NCBI RefSeq assembly: GCF_009600885.1
Contig: NZ_VCLA01000009.1
Span: 1-64,000, forward strand
Origin: Streptomyces jumonjinensis
GTDB lineage: Bacteria; Actinomycetota; Actinomycetes; Streptomycetales; Streptomycetaceae
DNA: 64,000 nt
Reading direction: 5' to 3'
The notes under the pieces are model-generated. The model did no database searches and was not told where the DNA came from. It saw only the letters and a program-made list of their open reading frames with translations. Made by a program: the position numbers and the translations under genes. Below, in pieces: positions 30,541 through 39,650 of the stretch (position 1 is the stretch's first letter; the number at the start of each line of letters is the position of its first letter).

Positions 30541-31056
30541 GAAGGGTCCTTCCCTGGAGCGGACGTCGGCCTTCTGGCTCGGCGACCGGTTGTGCTGTCC
30601 GACTGCGGTCTCTCTGATCGGACCGGGTCGGGGCGGTGGTCCCCGCCGGGTGTGATACGGCGGAGAGTCAGATACATGCGGGTCCGGCCCGAGTCCCCCT
30701 GCTCGGCCCACTCGCTGGTGGGAGCGGGAGGTGTCGTGCCGGTTCCGGAGCGTGCTCGAAACTGCTCAGGCAGGCTGCTCAGGCAGTTGGGGAGGCTCCC
30801 GGAAGAATTGGTGGTCCCGAATCGGGACACGAAGCTCCGAGCCGCGAAGGCTTCGGTTGCAGACTTGAGGTTAACACTACCGGCTCCAACAAACATTCCC
30901 CCTCTCCATCACCGGCAATCTCGTGTCACTGCGATTCGCCGCGCATCGCTGCGCGGCGGCCGGACCGGCGGATATCACCGGTCCCGCCAGCTGTGCGTCA
31001 CCCGGGCGCGGCGGCGGCGCGCACCCGTTTCCCGCCCCTTTCCGCTCCCCCGCGCA
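30541..31056. other. rho leader and promoter region
   Basis: These 516 bases lie between the start of rho and the end of thrB. No credible gene is present. A lower-GC tract at about 30865-30905 is the likeliest promoter site for rho, giving a leader of over 300 bases, long enough for autoregulation. Two 12-base direct repeats, CTGCTCAGGCAG, sit at 30762-30773 and 30775-30786. Confidence 0.5.
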
Positions 31057-31070
31057 TCACTGCGCGGGGG
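31047..31070 (-). terminator. Terminator overlapping the thrB stop codon
   Basis: CCCCCGCGCA (31047-31056) pairs with TGCGCGGGGG (31061-31070) to give a 10-bp stem. The four-base loop TCAC contains the complement of the thrB stop codon TGA, so the last codons of thrB form half of the stem. Confidence 0.75.
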
Positions 31071-31998
31071 TGTCACCGCCGGCCGGGGCGAGCGGCAGTA
31101 CGCTCGCGCCCGCCGTGTCGAAGGCGAGACGGTTGGCCGCCCACCCCTCGCCGGCCAGCCGCGCGACCTTGTCGGCCACGCTGTCCTCGGCCAGTGCGAG
31201 CACGGTCGGGCCCGCACCGGAGATGACTGCTGGGACGCCGTCGGCGCGCAGACGGTTGACGAGGTCGACGCTCTGCCGCATCGCCGGGGCGCGGTACTCC
31301 TGGTGGAGCCGGTCCTCCGTGGCGGGCAGCAGCAGCTCAGGACGCCTGGTCAGAGCCTCGACGAGCAAGGCGGCGCGACCCGCGTTCGCGGCGGCGTCCA
31401 CATGGGGGACGGTGCGCGGCAGCAGTCCGCGGGCCGTCTCCGTGAGCACCGGCTTCTCGGGGACGAAGACCACCGGAACGACGGAGTCGGAGGGCTCCAT
31501 CCTGATGGCGCGCGCGGCCGACCGGTCGGTCCAGGCCAGGGTGAAGCCGCCGAGGAGACAGGCGGCGACGTTGTCGGGGTGCCCCTCGATCTCGGTGGCG
31601 AGCTCCAGCAGGGCGGTCTCGTCCAGCCGGGCGTCGCCGCCTATGGTCACCGCGCGGGCGGCGAGGATGCCGGCGCAGATGGCCGCGGACGACGATCCGA
31701 GGCCCCGCCCGTGCGGAATCCGGTTGGCGCAGACGACCTCCAGACCGCGCGGCTGCCCGCCGAGCAGATCGAAGGCCGTACGGAGCGACCGTACGAGCAG
31801 ATGACTCTCGTCGCGCGGCAGTGTGGCGGCTCCCTCGCCGGCGATGTCGATATGCAGGCCGGAGTCGGCCACACGGACGACGACATCGTCGTAGAGCCCC
31901 AGCGACAGCCCGAAGGCGTCGAAGCCCGGGCCGAGATTGGCACTGGTGGCGGGCACGCGCACACGGACGGCGGCGGCGCGGAACGCTGGACCGGCCAT
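31057..31998 (-). CDS. thrB: Homoserine kinase
   Basis: This 313-residue GHMP-family kinase phosphorylates homoserine for threonine synthesis. The N-terminal VPATSANLGPGFDAFGLSL and the ATP-binding loop PHGRGLGSSSAAICAGI are intact. It is on the same strand as thrC but 509 bases away, so a separate promoter is plausible. Confidence 0.95.
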   Translation of the reverse strand: MAGPAFRAAAVRVRVPATSANLGPGFDAFGLSLGLYDDVVVRVADSGLHIDIAGEGAATLPRDESHLLVRSLRTAFDLLGGQPRGLEVVCANRIPHGRGLGSSSAAICAGILAARAVTIGGDARLDETALLELATEIEGHPDNVAACLLGGFTLAWTDRSAARAIRMEPSDSVVPVVFVPEKPVLTETARGLLPRTVPHVDAAANAGRAALLVEALTRRPELLLPATEDRLHQEYRAPAMRQSVDLVNRLRADGVPAVISGAGPTVLALAEDSVADKVARLAGEGWAANRLAFDTAGASVLPLAPAGGDTPAQ

Positions 31999-32180
31999 CG
32001 CTCGATGACACTCCTTGGTTCTGACTGCGAAACGAATCCGGCGTCCGGGCGCCGGATGCTCCCGGCGCTCCGATGGGGTCTGGACGTCAGACGTTTCGGC
32101 GCTCTGATGTTCTGGGGTTCAGATGTTCTGTCGTTGAGGTGTTCGAGTGACGGGTGTTGCGGCTGCGGGGTGTTCGGGCG

Positions 32181-32210
32181 GCGGGATTCAGGGGATTCCA
32201 GGGGATTCCA
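32181..32210. repeat. 10-bp tandem repeat in the thrC-thrB spacer
   Basis: GGGGATTCCA occurs twice in tandem (32191-32200 and 32201-32210), preceded by the imperfect copy GCGGGATTCA (32181-32190). A fourth partial copy, GGGGGAT, follows. Confidence 0.8.
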
Positions 32211-32314
32211 GGGGGATGAGCACCCGAGGGCCACAACGTCGACTGCACCGCGGCATATGCGCGGGGTGGGTTCGGTACAGCCTATCGAAGGAAGGTTCTG
32301 CGGCGACATAGGGC

Positions 32315-32354
32315 GCACAGGAGGCGCACGATGCGTGTCGCAAGCCTCCTGTGC
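32315..32354 (-). terminator. Terminator-like hairpin downstream of thrC
   Basis: GCACAGGAGGC (32315-32325) is exactly complementary to GCCTCCTGTGC (32344-32354), an 11-bp stem with an 18-base loop. It lies about 150 bases beyond the thrC stop. On the minus strand the right arm contains GCACAGGAGGC, itself a strong Shine-Dalgarno, so the hairpin could also hide a ribosome site. Confidence 0.65.
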
Positions 32355-32507
32355 CTCTACGTGCGTCGATGCCCTGCTTGGAGAGCTTTTCGCCGGGGTA
32401 ACCCGGCGGACGGCTCGGGGCCCCGCCGCCCCGGGGACCGCGCTCCGGCATATACCGGGACGCGGGCTCCTCGAAGAGGCTGGCCTCCGAGGTCTCCGGT
32501 ACGGCGC

Positions 32508-33578
32508 TTACGCCAGGCCGAGCCGCTCGGCGGCCGTCGCGGCGTCGACCGGGACGGTGACCGGCTGCGGCGCTCCGGCGACGGCCCAGTCCGGGTCCTT
32601 CAGACCGTTTCCGGTGACGGTGCAGACGATCCGCTGGCCCGGGTCGACCTTTCCGGCCTCGGCCGCCTTGAGCAGACCGGCCACGGAAGCGGCGGACGCG
32701 GGCTCGACGAAGACGCCCTCCTGGGAGGCCAACAGCCGGTAGGCACGCAGGATCTCACGGTCCGTCACCTCGTCGATGAAGCCACCCGACTCATCGCGCG
32801 CGGCGAGCGCCTGCTGCCAGGAGGCCGGGTTGCCGATCCGGATCGCGGTGGCGATGGTCGACGGATCCTTGACGACCTCGCCGCGGACGATCGGGGCCGA
32901 CCCGGACGCCTGGAACCCCCACATGCGCGGCGTACGGGAGGACATGCCGTCGGCGGCGTACTCCCGGTAGCCCTTCCAGTACGCGGTGATGTTCCCGGCG
33001 TTGCCCACGGGCAGCACATGGATGTCGGGGGCGTCGCCGAGGGCGTCCACGATCTCGAAGGAGGCGGTCTTCTGGCCCTCGATACGGTACGGATTAACCG
33101 AGTTGACCAGGGCCACCGGATAGTTCTCGGACAGGCTCCTGGCCAGATTCAGACAGTCGTCGAAGTTGCCGTCGACCTGGAGGATCTTCGAGCCGTAGAC
33201 CAGCGCCTGGCCCATCTTGCCGAGCGCGATCTTGCCCTGCGGCACCAGGACCGCGCAGACCATTCCGGCGCGCACCGCGTAGGCGGCGGCCGAGGCCGAG
33301 GTGTTGCCGGTGGAGGCGCAGATGACCGCCCGCGCGCCCTCCTCCTTGGCGCGGGTGATCGCCATGGTCATGCCGCGGTCCTTGAAGGATCCGGTGGGGT
33401 TCGCGCCCTCGACCTTGAGGTGCACCTCGCACCCCGTGCGCTCGGAGAGGACCTGAGCGGGGACGAGCGGCGTACCACCCTCACGGAGCGTGACGACGGG
33501 CGTCGTGTCCGTGACCGGAAGGCGGTGCCGGTACTCCTCGATGATGCCGCGCCACTGGTGGGTGCCCTTGCTGGTCAT
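32508..33578 (-). CDS. thrC: Threonine synthase
   Basis: This 356-residue PLP enzyme converts O-phosphohomoserine to threonine. The PLP-lysine motif [11 protein letters not shown] and the phosphate loop [10 protein letters not shown] are present. It is the shorter actinobacterial type. The ATG at 33578 lies seven bases after the ancestral hom stop (33586), so normally its translation would be coupled to hom; the amber codon in hom leaves ribosomes about 150 bases upstream. Confidence 0.96.
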   Translation of the reverse strand: MTSKGTHQWRGIIEEYRHRLPVTDTTPVVTLREGGTPLVPAQVLSERTGCEVHLKVEGANPTGSFKDRGMTMAITRAKEEGARAVICASTGNTSASAAAYAVRAGMVCAVLVPQGKIALGKMGQALVYGSKILQVDGNFDDCLNLARSLSENYPVALVNSVNPYRIEGQKTASFEIVDALGDAPDIHVLPVGNAGNITAYWKGYREYAADGMSSRTPRMWGFQASGSAPIVRGEVVKDPSTIATAIRIGNPASWQQALAARDESGGFIDEVTDREILRAYRLLASQEGVFVEPASAASVAGLLKAAEAGKVDPGQRIVCTVTGNGLKDPDWAVAGAPQPVTVPVDAATAAERLGLA

Positions 33579-33585
33579 GGGTCCT

Positions 33586-33726
33586 TTACTCCCCTTCAAC
33601 ACGCATGATGCTGGCGACACCGCGCACGGTGTCGAGCTCGCGCAGCGCCTCGACGGTCCCGGAGAGGGCGGCGTCGGGCGCGCGGTGGGTGACGACGACG
33701 AGCGATGCCTCGCCGTCCTTACCCTG
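33586..33726 (-). pseudogene. hom: Untranslated C-terminal remainder of hom (ACT domain)
   Basis: Directly after the amber codon (33727-33729) the same frame continues for 46 sense codons ([18 protein letters not shown], and ending [11 protein letters not shown]) to TAA at 33586-33588. This is the normal end of an actinobacterial homoserine dehydrogenase. It has no start of its own and would be made only by readthrough. Codon use is unchanged, so the interruption is recent or an error. Confidence 0.85.
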
Positions 33727-34878
33727 CTAGCGGACGGTGTCGATCGACACCCCGTGCTCGGCGAAGACCGTCGCGACCTGGGCGAGCACGCCAGGCTTGT
33801 CGGCCACGTCGAGACTGATGTGGTACCGCGTGACCACGTCGCCCATGGGGCTCACGGGCAGTCGGCTGTACGCGGACTCGCCCGGTCCGGTGGACTCGGC
33901 GAGCTTGTTCCGGCAGACGGCGACCAGGTCGCCGAGGACCGCGGACGCGGTCGGCGAGCCGCCCGCGCCGGGTCCGTAGAACATCAGCTGCCCGGCGGCC
34001 TCCGCCTCGACGAAGACGGCGTTGTACGCCTCGCGGACGGAGGCGAGCGGGTGGCTGAGCGGGATCATCGCGGGGTGCACCCGCGCGGTGACGGACTTGC
34101 CGTCGGCGGCGCGCTCGCAGATGGCGAGCAGCTTGACCGTGCAGCCCATGCGCCGGGCGGAGGCCATGTCGGCGGCGGTGACCTCGGTGAGGCCCTCACG
34201 GTAGACGTCGTCGAGGCGTACGCGGGTGTGGAAGGCGATCCCGGCGAGGATGGCGGCCTTGGCGGCGGCGTCGAAGCCCTCGACGTCGGCGGTGGGGTCG
34301 GCCTCGGCGTAACCGAGCGCGGTGGCCTCGTCGAGCGCCTCGGAGTAGCCCGCGCCGGAGCTGTCCATCCGGTCGAGGATGAAGTTGGTGGTGCCGTTGA
34401 CGATGCCGAGCACGCGGTTGACCTTGTCCCCGGCGAGCGACTCGCGCAGCGGCCTGATCAGCGGGATGGCGCCGGCGACGGCGGCCTCGAAGTAGAGGTC
34501 GCGGCCGTGCTCCTCGGCGGCGGCGTAGAGCGTCGCGCCGTCCTCGGCGAGCAGCGCCTTGTTGGCGGAGACGACGGACGCGCCGTGCTCGAAGGCGGTG
34601 GTGATGAGGGCGCGGGCGGGCTCGATGCCGCCGATGACCTCGATGACGACGTCGATGTCGCCGCGTTTGACCAGCGCGGTGGCGTCCGTGGTGATGAGCT
34701 CCGGGGGGATGCCCTCGCGCACCTTCGACGGCCTGCGCACGGCGACGCCCGCGAGTTCCACGGGGGCGCCGATCCGGGCGGCGAGGTCGTCGGCGTGCGT
34801 CGTCATGATGCGCGCCACCTCTGAGCCGACGACTCCACAGCCCAGCAGCGCCACCTTCAGCGGACGCGTACGCATCAT
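33727..34878 (-). CDS. hom: Homoserine dehydrogenase, truncated by an in-frame amber codon
   Basis: Homoserine dehydrogenase reduces aspartate semialdehyde to homoserine, the branch point to Thr, Met and Ile. The NAD(P)-binding [11 protein letters not shown] and the catalytic region [14 protein letters not shown] with [13 protein letters not shown] are complete. The frame stops at TAG 33727-33729 after SIDTVR, residue 383 of an expected 430. The lost part is the second half of the C-terminal ACT domain that mediates threonine feedback. The catalytic core is whole, so the enzyme may be active but deregulated, or unstable. Two adjacent ATG codons at 34878 follow GAGG. Confidence 0.9.
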   Translation of the reverse strand: MMRTRPLKVALLGCGVVGSEVARIMTTHADDLAARIGAPVELAGVAVRRPSKVREGIPPELITTDATALVKRGDIDVVIEVIGGIEPARALITTAFEHGASVVSANKALLAEDGATLYAAAEEHGRDLYFEAAVAGAIPLIRPLRESLAGDKVNRVLGIVNGTTNFILDRMDSSGAGYSEALDEATALGYAEADPTADVEGFDAAAKAAILAGIAFHTRVRLDDVYREGLTEVTAADMASARRMGCTVKLLAICERAADGKSVTARVHPAMIPLSHPLASVREAYNAVFVEAEAAGQLMFYGPGAGGSPTASAVLGDLVAVCRNKLAESTGPGESAYSRLPVSPMGDVVTRYHISLDVADKPGVLAQVATVFAEHGVSIDTVR

Positions 34879-34973
34879 CCGACCTCGCTTCTCATCACTA
34901 CTACAGTTGGACCAGTCTCACTCACCGGACGGAAGTTTCTATCCTCCGTCCGGCATGCGAGACATCTATCTCA

Positions 34974-36365
34974 TCAACCTACGTCCAGACGCAGAAGATC
35001 TTCCTCCGTCTCACGCCGGACGATCACTCGCGCCGCTCCGTCCGCGACGGCCACGACCGGCGGGCGGAGCGCATGGTTGTAGTTGCTGGCCATGGAGCGG
35101 CAGTACGCGCCGGTCGCGGGCACGGCGATCAGATCGCCGGGCGCGAGGTCGGCGGGCAGAAACGCGTCCTTGACCACGATGTCACCGCTTTCGCAGTGCT
35201 TGCCGACGACACGGGAGAGCATGGGCGCGGCGTCGGAGGCACGCGATACCAGTGTGACGCTGTATTCGGCGTCGTACAGCGCGGTGCGGATGTTGTCGGA
35301 CATGCCGCCGTCGACGCTGACATAGGTCCGCAGGCCCTCCAGGGGCTTGATGGTCCCGACTTCGTACAGGGTGAAGGCGGTCGGGCCGACGATGGCGCGG
35401 CCGGGCTCGACGGAGATCCGGGGGACGCGCAGCCCGGCGCTCTCACACTCACGGGTGACGATCTCGCGGAGCGCCTTGGCGATGTGATGCGGCTCACGGG
35501 GGTCGTCGGCGGAGGTGTACGCGATCCCGAGGCCGCCCCCGAGGTCGATCTCGGGCAGCTCGACGCCGTGCTCGTCGCGGATCTCCTTCAGCAGGCCGAT
35601 GACCCGGTGGGCGGCGACCTCGAAGCCGGAGGTGTCGAAGATCTGCGAGCCGATGTGGGAGTGGATCCCGATCAGTTCGAGGCTGTCCAGTCCCAGCACC
35701 CGGCGCGCGGCCTCGGCGGCCTGCCCGCCGGCGAGCGGAATGCCGAACTTCTGGTCCTCGTGGGCGGTGGCGATGAACTCATGGGTGTGGGCCTCGACCC
35801 CGACGGTGACCCTGATGAGGACGGGCTGGCGCACACCGAGGCCCCGGGCGATGTGGGCGACGCGGACGATCTCCTGGAAGGAGTCGAGGACGATCCGCCC
35901 GACGCCGGCGCGGATGGCGCGCTCGATCTCCTCGGGAGACTTGTTGTTGCCGTGGAAGGCGAGGCGCTCGGCGGGCATGCCGGCGTCGAGCGCGGTGATC
36001 AGCTCGCCGCCGGAGCAGACGTCGAGGTTGAGCCCCTCCTCGTGGAGCCAGCGCACCACGGCCTTGCTGAGGAACGCCTTCCCGGCGTAGAAGACGTCGG
36101 CGTCCCCGCTGAAGGCGTCGGCCCAGGAGCGGCAGCGGGCCCGGAAGTCGGCCTCGTCGAGGAAGTAGGCCGGGGTGCCGAACTCCTCGGCCAGCCGGGT
36201 CACTTCGATGCCGCCGACGGTGACGACCCCGTCGTCGCCGCGGGCGACGGTGCGGGCCCAGACCTTGTCGTCGAGGTGGTTGAGGTCGGCGGGCGGGGCG
36301 GTGTAGTGCCCTTCGGGGAGCAGATCGGCGTAACGGGGCCCGGCGGGGTGTGCGGAACGGCTCAT
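34974..36365 (-). CDS. lysA: Diaminopimelate decarboxylase
   Basis: This 463-residue PLP enzyme makes L-lysine from meso-diaminopimelate. The PLP lysine is in [14 protein letters not shown]. Further hallmarks are the His-bearing [12 protein letters not shown], the phosphate loop EPGRAIVGP, and CESGDIV of the second subunit's active site. It lies 95 bases upstream of hom and 10 bases after nrtL. It is the last step of supply for lysine. Confidence 0.97.
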   Translation of the reverse strand: MSRSAHPAGPRYADLLPEGHYTAPPADLNHLDDKVWARTVARGDDGVVTVGGIEVTRLAEEFGTPAYFLDEADFRARCRSWADAFSGDADVFYAGKAFLSKAVVRWLHEEGLNLDVCSGGELITALDAGMPAERLAFHGNNKSPEEIERAIRAGVGRIVLDSFQEIVRVAHIARGLGVRQPVLIRVTVGVEAHTHEFIATAHEDQKFGIPLAGGQAAEAARRVLGLDSLELIGIHSHIGSQIFDTSGFEVAAHRVIGLLKEIRDEHGVELPEIDLGGGLGIAYTSADDPREPHHIAKALREIVTRECESAGLRVPRISVEPGRAIVGPTAFTLYEVGTIKPLEGLRTYVSVDGGMSDNIRTALYDAEYSVTLVSRASDAAPMLSRVVGKHCESGDIVVKDAFLPADLAPGDLIAVPATGAYCRSMASNYNHALRPPVVAVADGAARVIVRRETEEDLLRLDVG

Positions 36366-36375
36366 GATGTCTCTC

Positions 36376-37374
36376 TCACAGATGTTCGGGTGCGCTGACG
36401 CCGAGCAGGGACAGGCCGCCGGCGAGCACCGTCCCGGCGGCCTCGGCGACGGCGAGCCGGGAGCGGTGGGCGGCCATGGGTTTCTCGTCGCCGAGGGGCA
36501 GCACGGTGTGCTGGAAGGCGAGCAGGGCGTCGGCGGTGCTCTCCAGATGCCGGGCGAGCCGGTCGGGCGCGCCCAGCCGGGCGGCGGAGGCGAGAACGGC
36601 GGGATAGTCGGCGATGAGCCCGGTGAGCCCGCCGGCCTCGACCTGTTCGAGCGGCGCGGCGGTGAACCCGAGCCGCTCGGCGTCCCGCCGGAGGGCGCGG
36701 GCGCGGGAGTGGGCGTACCGGACGGTGAAGAGAGGGTTGCTCTCGTGCTGCCGGAGCAGTTGCGGCCCGATCCGCGGCCGATCGTGCGCGGCGGCGGCGA
36801 GCAGACCCCAGCGGATGGCGTCGTCGCCGAGGGAGGGGTCGTACGGAGGGGCGGGGGTGAGGGCGCCTGCGGCCCGGGGGCGGGCGGCGGCGCCCTGGGT
36901 GCGCAGGAGCCGGGCGACGGTGTCGTCCCAGAGGAGGGCGCGGGGGTCGGGGGCTGGGTGGCGGGAATCCCGGCGGGCGGGATCTTGACGGTCAGGGCCG
37001 GAATCCTGACCGCCGGGGGACGGGGCGGCGCTCTGCCAGCCGTACCGTCCGCCCTGCTCCAGCACCTTCCGGATCAGGGCCTGCTGTGAGCCCTCCCCCA
37101 GGGTGATGTTGAGGAAGCCGGGCCCGGTGATCTCCACGGAGGCGATGGCGGGATCCTGGGCGATGCGCTCGCGCAGGGCCTCGGCCACGGCCCGCGGCGG
37201 CTGCCCGGCCGGCCGGGCGAGCCGGAGCGCGACATTGGTGGCGTAGTCGCCGCACCCGCCGGGGCCGGGCCGCTCGACGCTGACGCTCTCGGGCGGGACG
37301 ACCCGCAGCGCACCGTCCGCCACCGCGCTGCGCACGGCGTGCAGCACGGTTCGGGAGAGCTCGGCGGGAGTCAC
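36376..37374 (-). CDS. nrtL: ArgS-related anticodon-binding protein
   Basis: This 332-residue protein resembles the two ends of arginyl-tRNA synthetase without its catalytic domain. The N-terminal part ([24 protein letters not shown] and GPGFLNITL) is the Add-1 domain, and the C-terminal part ([20 protein letters not shown] and [21 protein letters not shown]) is the DALR anticodon-binding domain. A Pro/Asp-rich linker replaces the Rossmann core, so it cannot charge tRNA. Such proteins precede lysA in streptomycetes; the function is unknown. Confidence 0.9.
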   Translation of the reverse strand: MTPAELSRTVLHAVRSAVADGALRVVPPESVSVERPGPGGCGDYATNVALRLARPAGQPPRAVAEALRERIAQDPAIASVEITGPGFLNITLGEGSQQALIRKVLEQGGRYGWQSAAPSPGGQDSGPDRQDPARRDSRHPAPDPRALLWDDTVARLLRTQGAAARPRAAGALTPAPPYDPSLGDDAIRWGLLAAAAHDRPRIGPQLLRQHESNPLFTVRYAHSRARALRRDAERLGFTAAPLEQVEAGGLTGLIADYPAVLASAARLGAPDRLARHLESTADALLAFQHTVLPLGDEKPMAAHRSRLAVAEAAGTVLAGGLSLLGVSAPEHL

Positions 37375-37428
37375 GGGCCAAGCGTAGGTGAGGGAGGGGG
37401 GCCCTTCGCCAACCGTTTCGCCATGCGG

Positions 37429-37863
37429 TCAGCCGCGGGCGCTCTCCGCCCGTCCGGCCCCATGCCTTCCGTCCAGGGACGGCGGCCCCTCGGGGCGTCT
37501 CAACCGCCGTACGAGCCGGACCAGCTCGGCCGGTTCGAAGGGCTTGGCGAGAAACGCGTCGACCCCGGCGGCGAGGCCGCTCTCCACCTCGTACTGGGTG
37601 CAGGCGCTGATGATCGCGACCGGCAGATGGCTGGTGAGCGGCTCGGCCCGGAGCCGGGCCGCGGTGCGCAGACCGTCGAGCCGGGGCATGACCACATCGA
37701 GCGTCACGACATCGGGCCGCACCTGCTGGACGACCTCCAGACACTCGGCACCATCGGCCGCGGTCACGACCTCGAAGCCCTCCAGCTCAAGGTTGACCCT
37801 GATCAATTGCCGGATGACCCGGTTGTCATCGACAACGAGCACACGGCCGGACGCTCCTGACAC
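37429..37863 (-). CDS. Stand-alone response regulator receiver
   Basis: This 144-residue protein is a single receiver domain with no output domain. Key residues are VLVVDDN, the phosphoacceptor Asp in VVTLDVVMPRLDG, and the Lys in FLAKPFEPAELV. A short Arg/Pro-rich tail follows. GTG at 37863 begins the conserved part; no clear ribosome site precedes it, so a leaderless mRNA is possible. No kinase gene is adjacent. Conserved next to the tRNA-Arg in streptomycetes, as I recall. Confidence 0.88.
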   Translation of the reverse strand: MSGASGRVLVVDDNRVIRQLIRVNLELEGFEVVTAADGAECLEVVQQVRPDVVTLDVVMPRLDGLRTAARLRAEPLTSHLPVAIISACTQYEVESGLAAGVDAFLAKPFEPAELVRLVRRLRRPEGPPSLDGRHGAGRAESARG

Positions 37864-38061
37864 AACTAGAGAGTAGGTGCCACAACGCGGCTGCGTCCGG
37901 GTTTTGCCCACTTCCACCCCGTGCGGGCGACGCGCCCCCACCCCGGGCCCACCCCCACGATGGCCCGCGAGCCCCGGAAATACCTGTTCACAGGCACCCT
38001 GTGGGAGCTGGTAGTGTTCTACCCGTCACCGCGCAGGGCACCAACCCGGCGGGGACAGTGC

Positions 38062-38133
38062 GCCCCCGTAGCTCAGGGGATAGAGCAACGGCCTCCGGAG
38101 CCGTGTGCGCAGGTTCGAATCCTGCCGGGGGCA
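38062..38133 (+). tRNA. tRNA-Arg (anticodon CCG)
   Basis: A full cloverleaf can be drawn: acceptor GCCCCCG/CGGGGGC, D arm with GCTCAGGGGATAGAGC, anticodon stem ACGGC/GCCGT around loop CTCCGGA (anticodon CCG), and T arm GCAGG-TTCGAAT-CCTGC with discriminator A. CCA is not encoded. It reads CGG codons. The 3' end is a common integration site for actinobacterial elements. Confidence 0.97.
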
Positions 38134-38186
38134 CTTCTGCCGGACCAGCGTGAAACACTCGCTGACCTGCACGAGTGCCAAGCATG

Positions 38187-38221
38187 AAGACCTGGACCCA
38201 GTCCCACTGAGTCCAGGTCTT
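38187..38221 (+). terminator. Terminator downstream of tRNA-Arg
   Basis: AAGACCTGGAC (38187-38197) pairs with GTCCAGGTCTT (38211-38221), and CAGT with ACTG inside it, leaving a CCC loop and one mismatch. The following TTTGTCGTTGTT is T-rich, unusual here and typical of an intrinsic terminator. Confidence 0.85.
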
Positions 38222-38266
38222 TGTCGTTGTTACGCACTGGTCGCGATAGACCTGCGATAGAGGTCG

Positions 38267-38341
38267 CTACGCCTCGGCACCGTCGCCCCCGGCTGACTCC
38301 TCTCCCGGCCAGTCGAGTTCCTGCTCGATCTTCGCGTTCAT
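38267..38341 (-). CDS. Possible 24-residue peptide or remnant
   Basis: ATG at 38341 is preceded by CAGGAGGCGACC, an excellent ribosome site, and opens a 24-codon frame (MNAKIEQELDWPGEE and so on) to TAG. The product is acidic with no recognised motif. It may be the C-terminal remnant of a larger lost gene, since the frame upstream also looks coding for some residues. Confidence 0.2.
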   Translation of the reverse strand: MNAKIEQELDWPGEESAGGDGAEA

Positions 38342-38388
38342 GGTCGCCTCCTGGCCGTAGATGCACCCCTCGTACACCCGATGGATAG

Positions 38389-38682
38389 TTGTCCCTGGGG
38401 AACAGCCCGCCAGCCGCGCTGCATGACGACGACCTGACGTCCGGTGAGGCGTTGTTGCACTCATTCGTTCGCCTGGGCGTCTGGGGGCCGGATCAGGCAA
38501 CCGTCGTCGGCCGGAGCATCCAGGACCTGACTCCTCATGTCTACGGCGCGATGAAGTCCGGATCCCCAACAGACTCGTTTCAGGAGACGTTCCGGACTCG
38601 ACGGAGAGAACTGCAAGCGTTATGGGCGGATTTCCTCAGCCTCGCCGCACAAGCCCTCAGAGACCGCGGACAAGTCGCCTGA
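38389..38682 (+). CDS. Hypothetical protein, probably horizontally acquired remnant
   Basis: A 97-codon frame starts at TTG 38389 immediately after a TAG in the same frame. Codon use is unlike the neighbours: third positions are less GC-rich (TTA, ACA, AGA, GCA, CAA occur), including a TTA at 38620, the codon read by BldA tRNA. No domain is recognised; the C-terminal half (DSFQETFRTRRRELQALWAD) looks helical. It may be the 3' part of a decayed gene of an integrated element. Confidence 0.35.
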   Translation: MSLGNSPPAALHDDDLTSGEALLHSFVRLGVWGPDQATVVGRSIQDLTPHVYGAMKSGSPTDSFQETFRTRRRELQALWADFLSLAAQALRDRGQVA

Positions 38683-38835
38683 AGGCTGTCCCGATATGGG
38701 GCCTCAGCCGGGCTCACTGAAGAAGTCTCCAGTGCCCGCGATGGTTCGGCCACAGCGCACCGCCGGGCCTGCAGCACCCTCAGGAAGCGGCGCACCCTGT
38801 GGGAATGCTCCAGAGTCGAAGTGGAAGGATCAAAC

Positions 38836-39099
38836 ATGGCCGAGCCTACCGGTAAGTACTCGATCACCATGCCACGCGACATCGCCGAGGCCGCGAAGGC
38901 CCGCAGCGGTCCCTCCGGGCTGTCCGCCTATGTGGCCGCCGCCGTCGCCCGCCAGATCGAGCGCGACAACCTCAACGAGCTCATCCAGGTCGCCGAGGCC
39001 GAGCACGGCCCCATCACCGATGAGGAGATCCAGTCGGTGCGCGACCAGCTCCATCGGGCCCGGAGCGAGCAGACACAGGGCGGAGCGAACACCGTGTGA
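38836..39099 (+). CDS. Antitoxin of a VapBC-like pair
   Basis: This 87-residue protein resembles ribbon-helix-helix antitoxins that neutralise PIN toxins and repress their own operon: an N-terminal strand (KYSITMPRDIAEAAKARSG) and a helical part (GLSAYVAAAVARQIERDNL), then an acidic toxin-binding tail. ATG 38836 follows GGAAGGA. Its stop overlaps the PIN gene start by four bases, the usual coupling. Confidence 0.8.
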   Translation: MAEPTGKYSITMPRDIAEAAKARSGPSGLSAYVAAAVARQIERDNLNELIQVAEAEHGPITDEEIQSVRDQLHRARSEQTQGGANTV

Positions 39100-39512
39100 C
39101 CCGCTCCCCCGCCGTCCCCGGCGGCACTCTCGTGCTCGACAGCGGAGGGCTGGCCAAGGCCGTCCTGCGCGACCGCTCGGTCACCGCCTGGCTCGCGCTG
39201 GCACGCACCGACGATCTCCGCGTGGTCACGTCCGCTGCCGCCCTGGTGGAGGTCGTCCACCCCCGGATCAACCGCCCGGCCCTGGAGTGGACGCTCTCCC
39301 GCCTCGTCGTCGAACCCATCACCGAGCCCGTAGCCCGCCACGCCGCCGCCCTTCTCGCGGACGCCAGCCTGCACGGCCACAAGCACGCCATCGACGCCAT
39401 GCTCAGCGCCACCGCCCTCGCCGCACCCGGGCCGACCACCATCCTGACCTCCGACCCTGAGGACCTCGGTGTGCTCTGCGGCGGGCAGGTCACCGTCACC
39501 AAGGTCGTTTCC
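39096..39512 (+). CDS. PIN-domain ribonuclease toxin (VapC-like), stop codon lost
   Basis: The PIN fold covers about 138 residues: first acidic strand LVLDSGGLAKAVL, middle HPRINRPALEWTLSRL, third acidic motif HKHAIDAMLSATAL and final strand ILTSDPEDL. It would cleave RNA. The normal end is expected near VTVTKV (about 39512), but no stop occurs; the frame stays open through a terminator hairpin and on into the esterase gene to 41012. The end given is the estimated domain boundary, not a stop. The residue after the first conserved Asp is Ser, as in many VapC proteins. Confidence 0.75.
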
Positions 39513-39526
39513 GCTGTTCAGGCCGG

Positions 39527-39570
39527 CTTCCGAAATCGTCCGGGGGATATCCCCCCGACGATTTCGGAAG
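39527..39570 (+). terminator. Terminator after the PIN domain, inside the open frame
   Basis: CTTCCGAAATCGTC (39527-39540) is exactly complementary to GACGATTTCGGAAG (39557-39570), and GGGGGATATCCCCC forms the apex. It should end the toxin-antitoxin transcript, which places the original toxin stop before 39527. Confidence 0.9.
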
Positions 39571-39650
39571 CTGCCACCAGCGCGCGGCGGCAGGGGCCCG
39601 GACCAGGATGTTCCTCACATCGCGTGACGCACATCGAGGGGTACGAAAAA

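Larger units (their letters stand above)
31999..32507. other. Unusually long thrC-thrB spacer
   Basis: These 509 bases contain no credible gene. The spacer has a strong 11-bp hairpin near the thrC end and a 10-base tandem repeat, both listed. The remaining part is GT-rich and low complexity (for example GCTCTGATGTTCTGG and TTCAGATGTTCTG). It probably terminates thrC and holds a separate thrB promoter; no leader peptide with Thr or Ile codons is evident. Confidence 0.5.
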
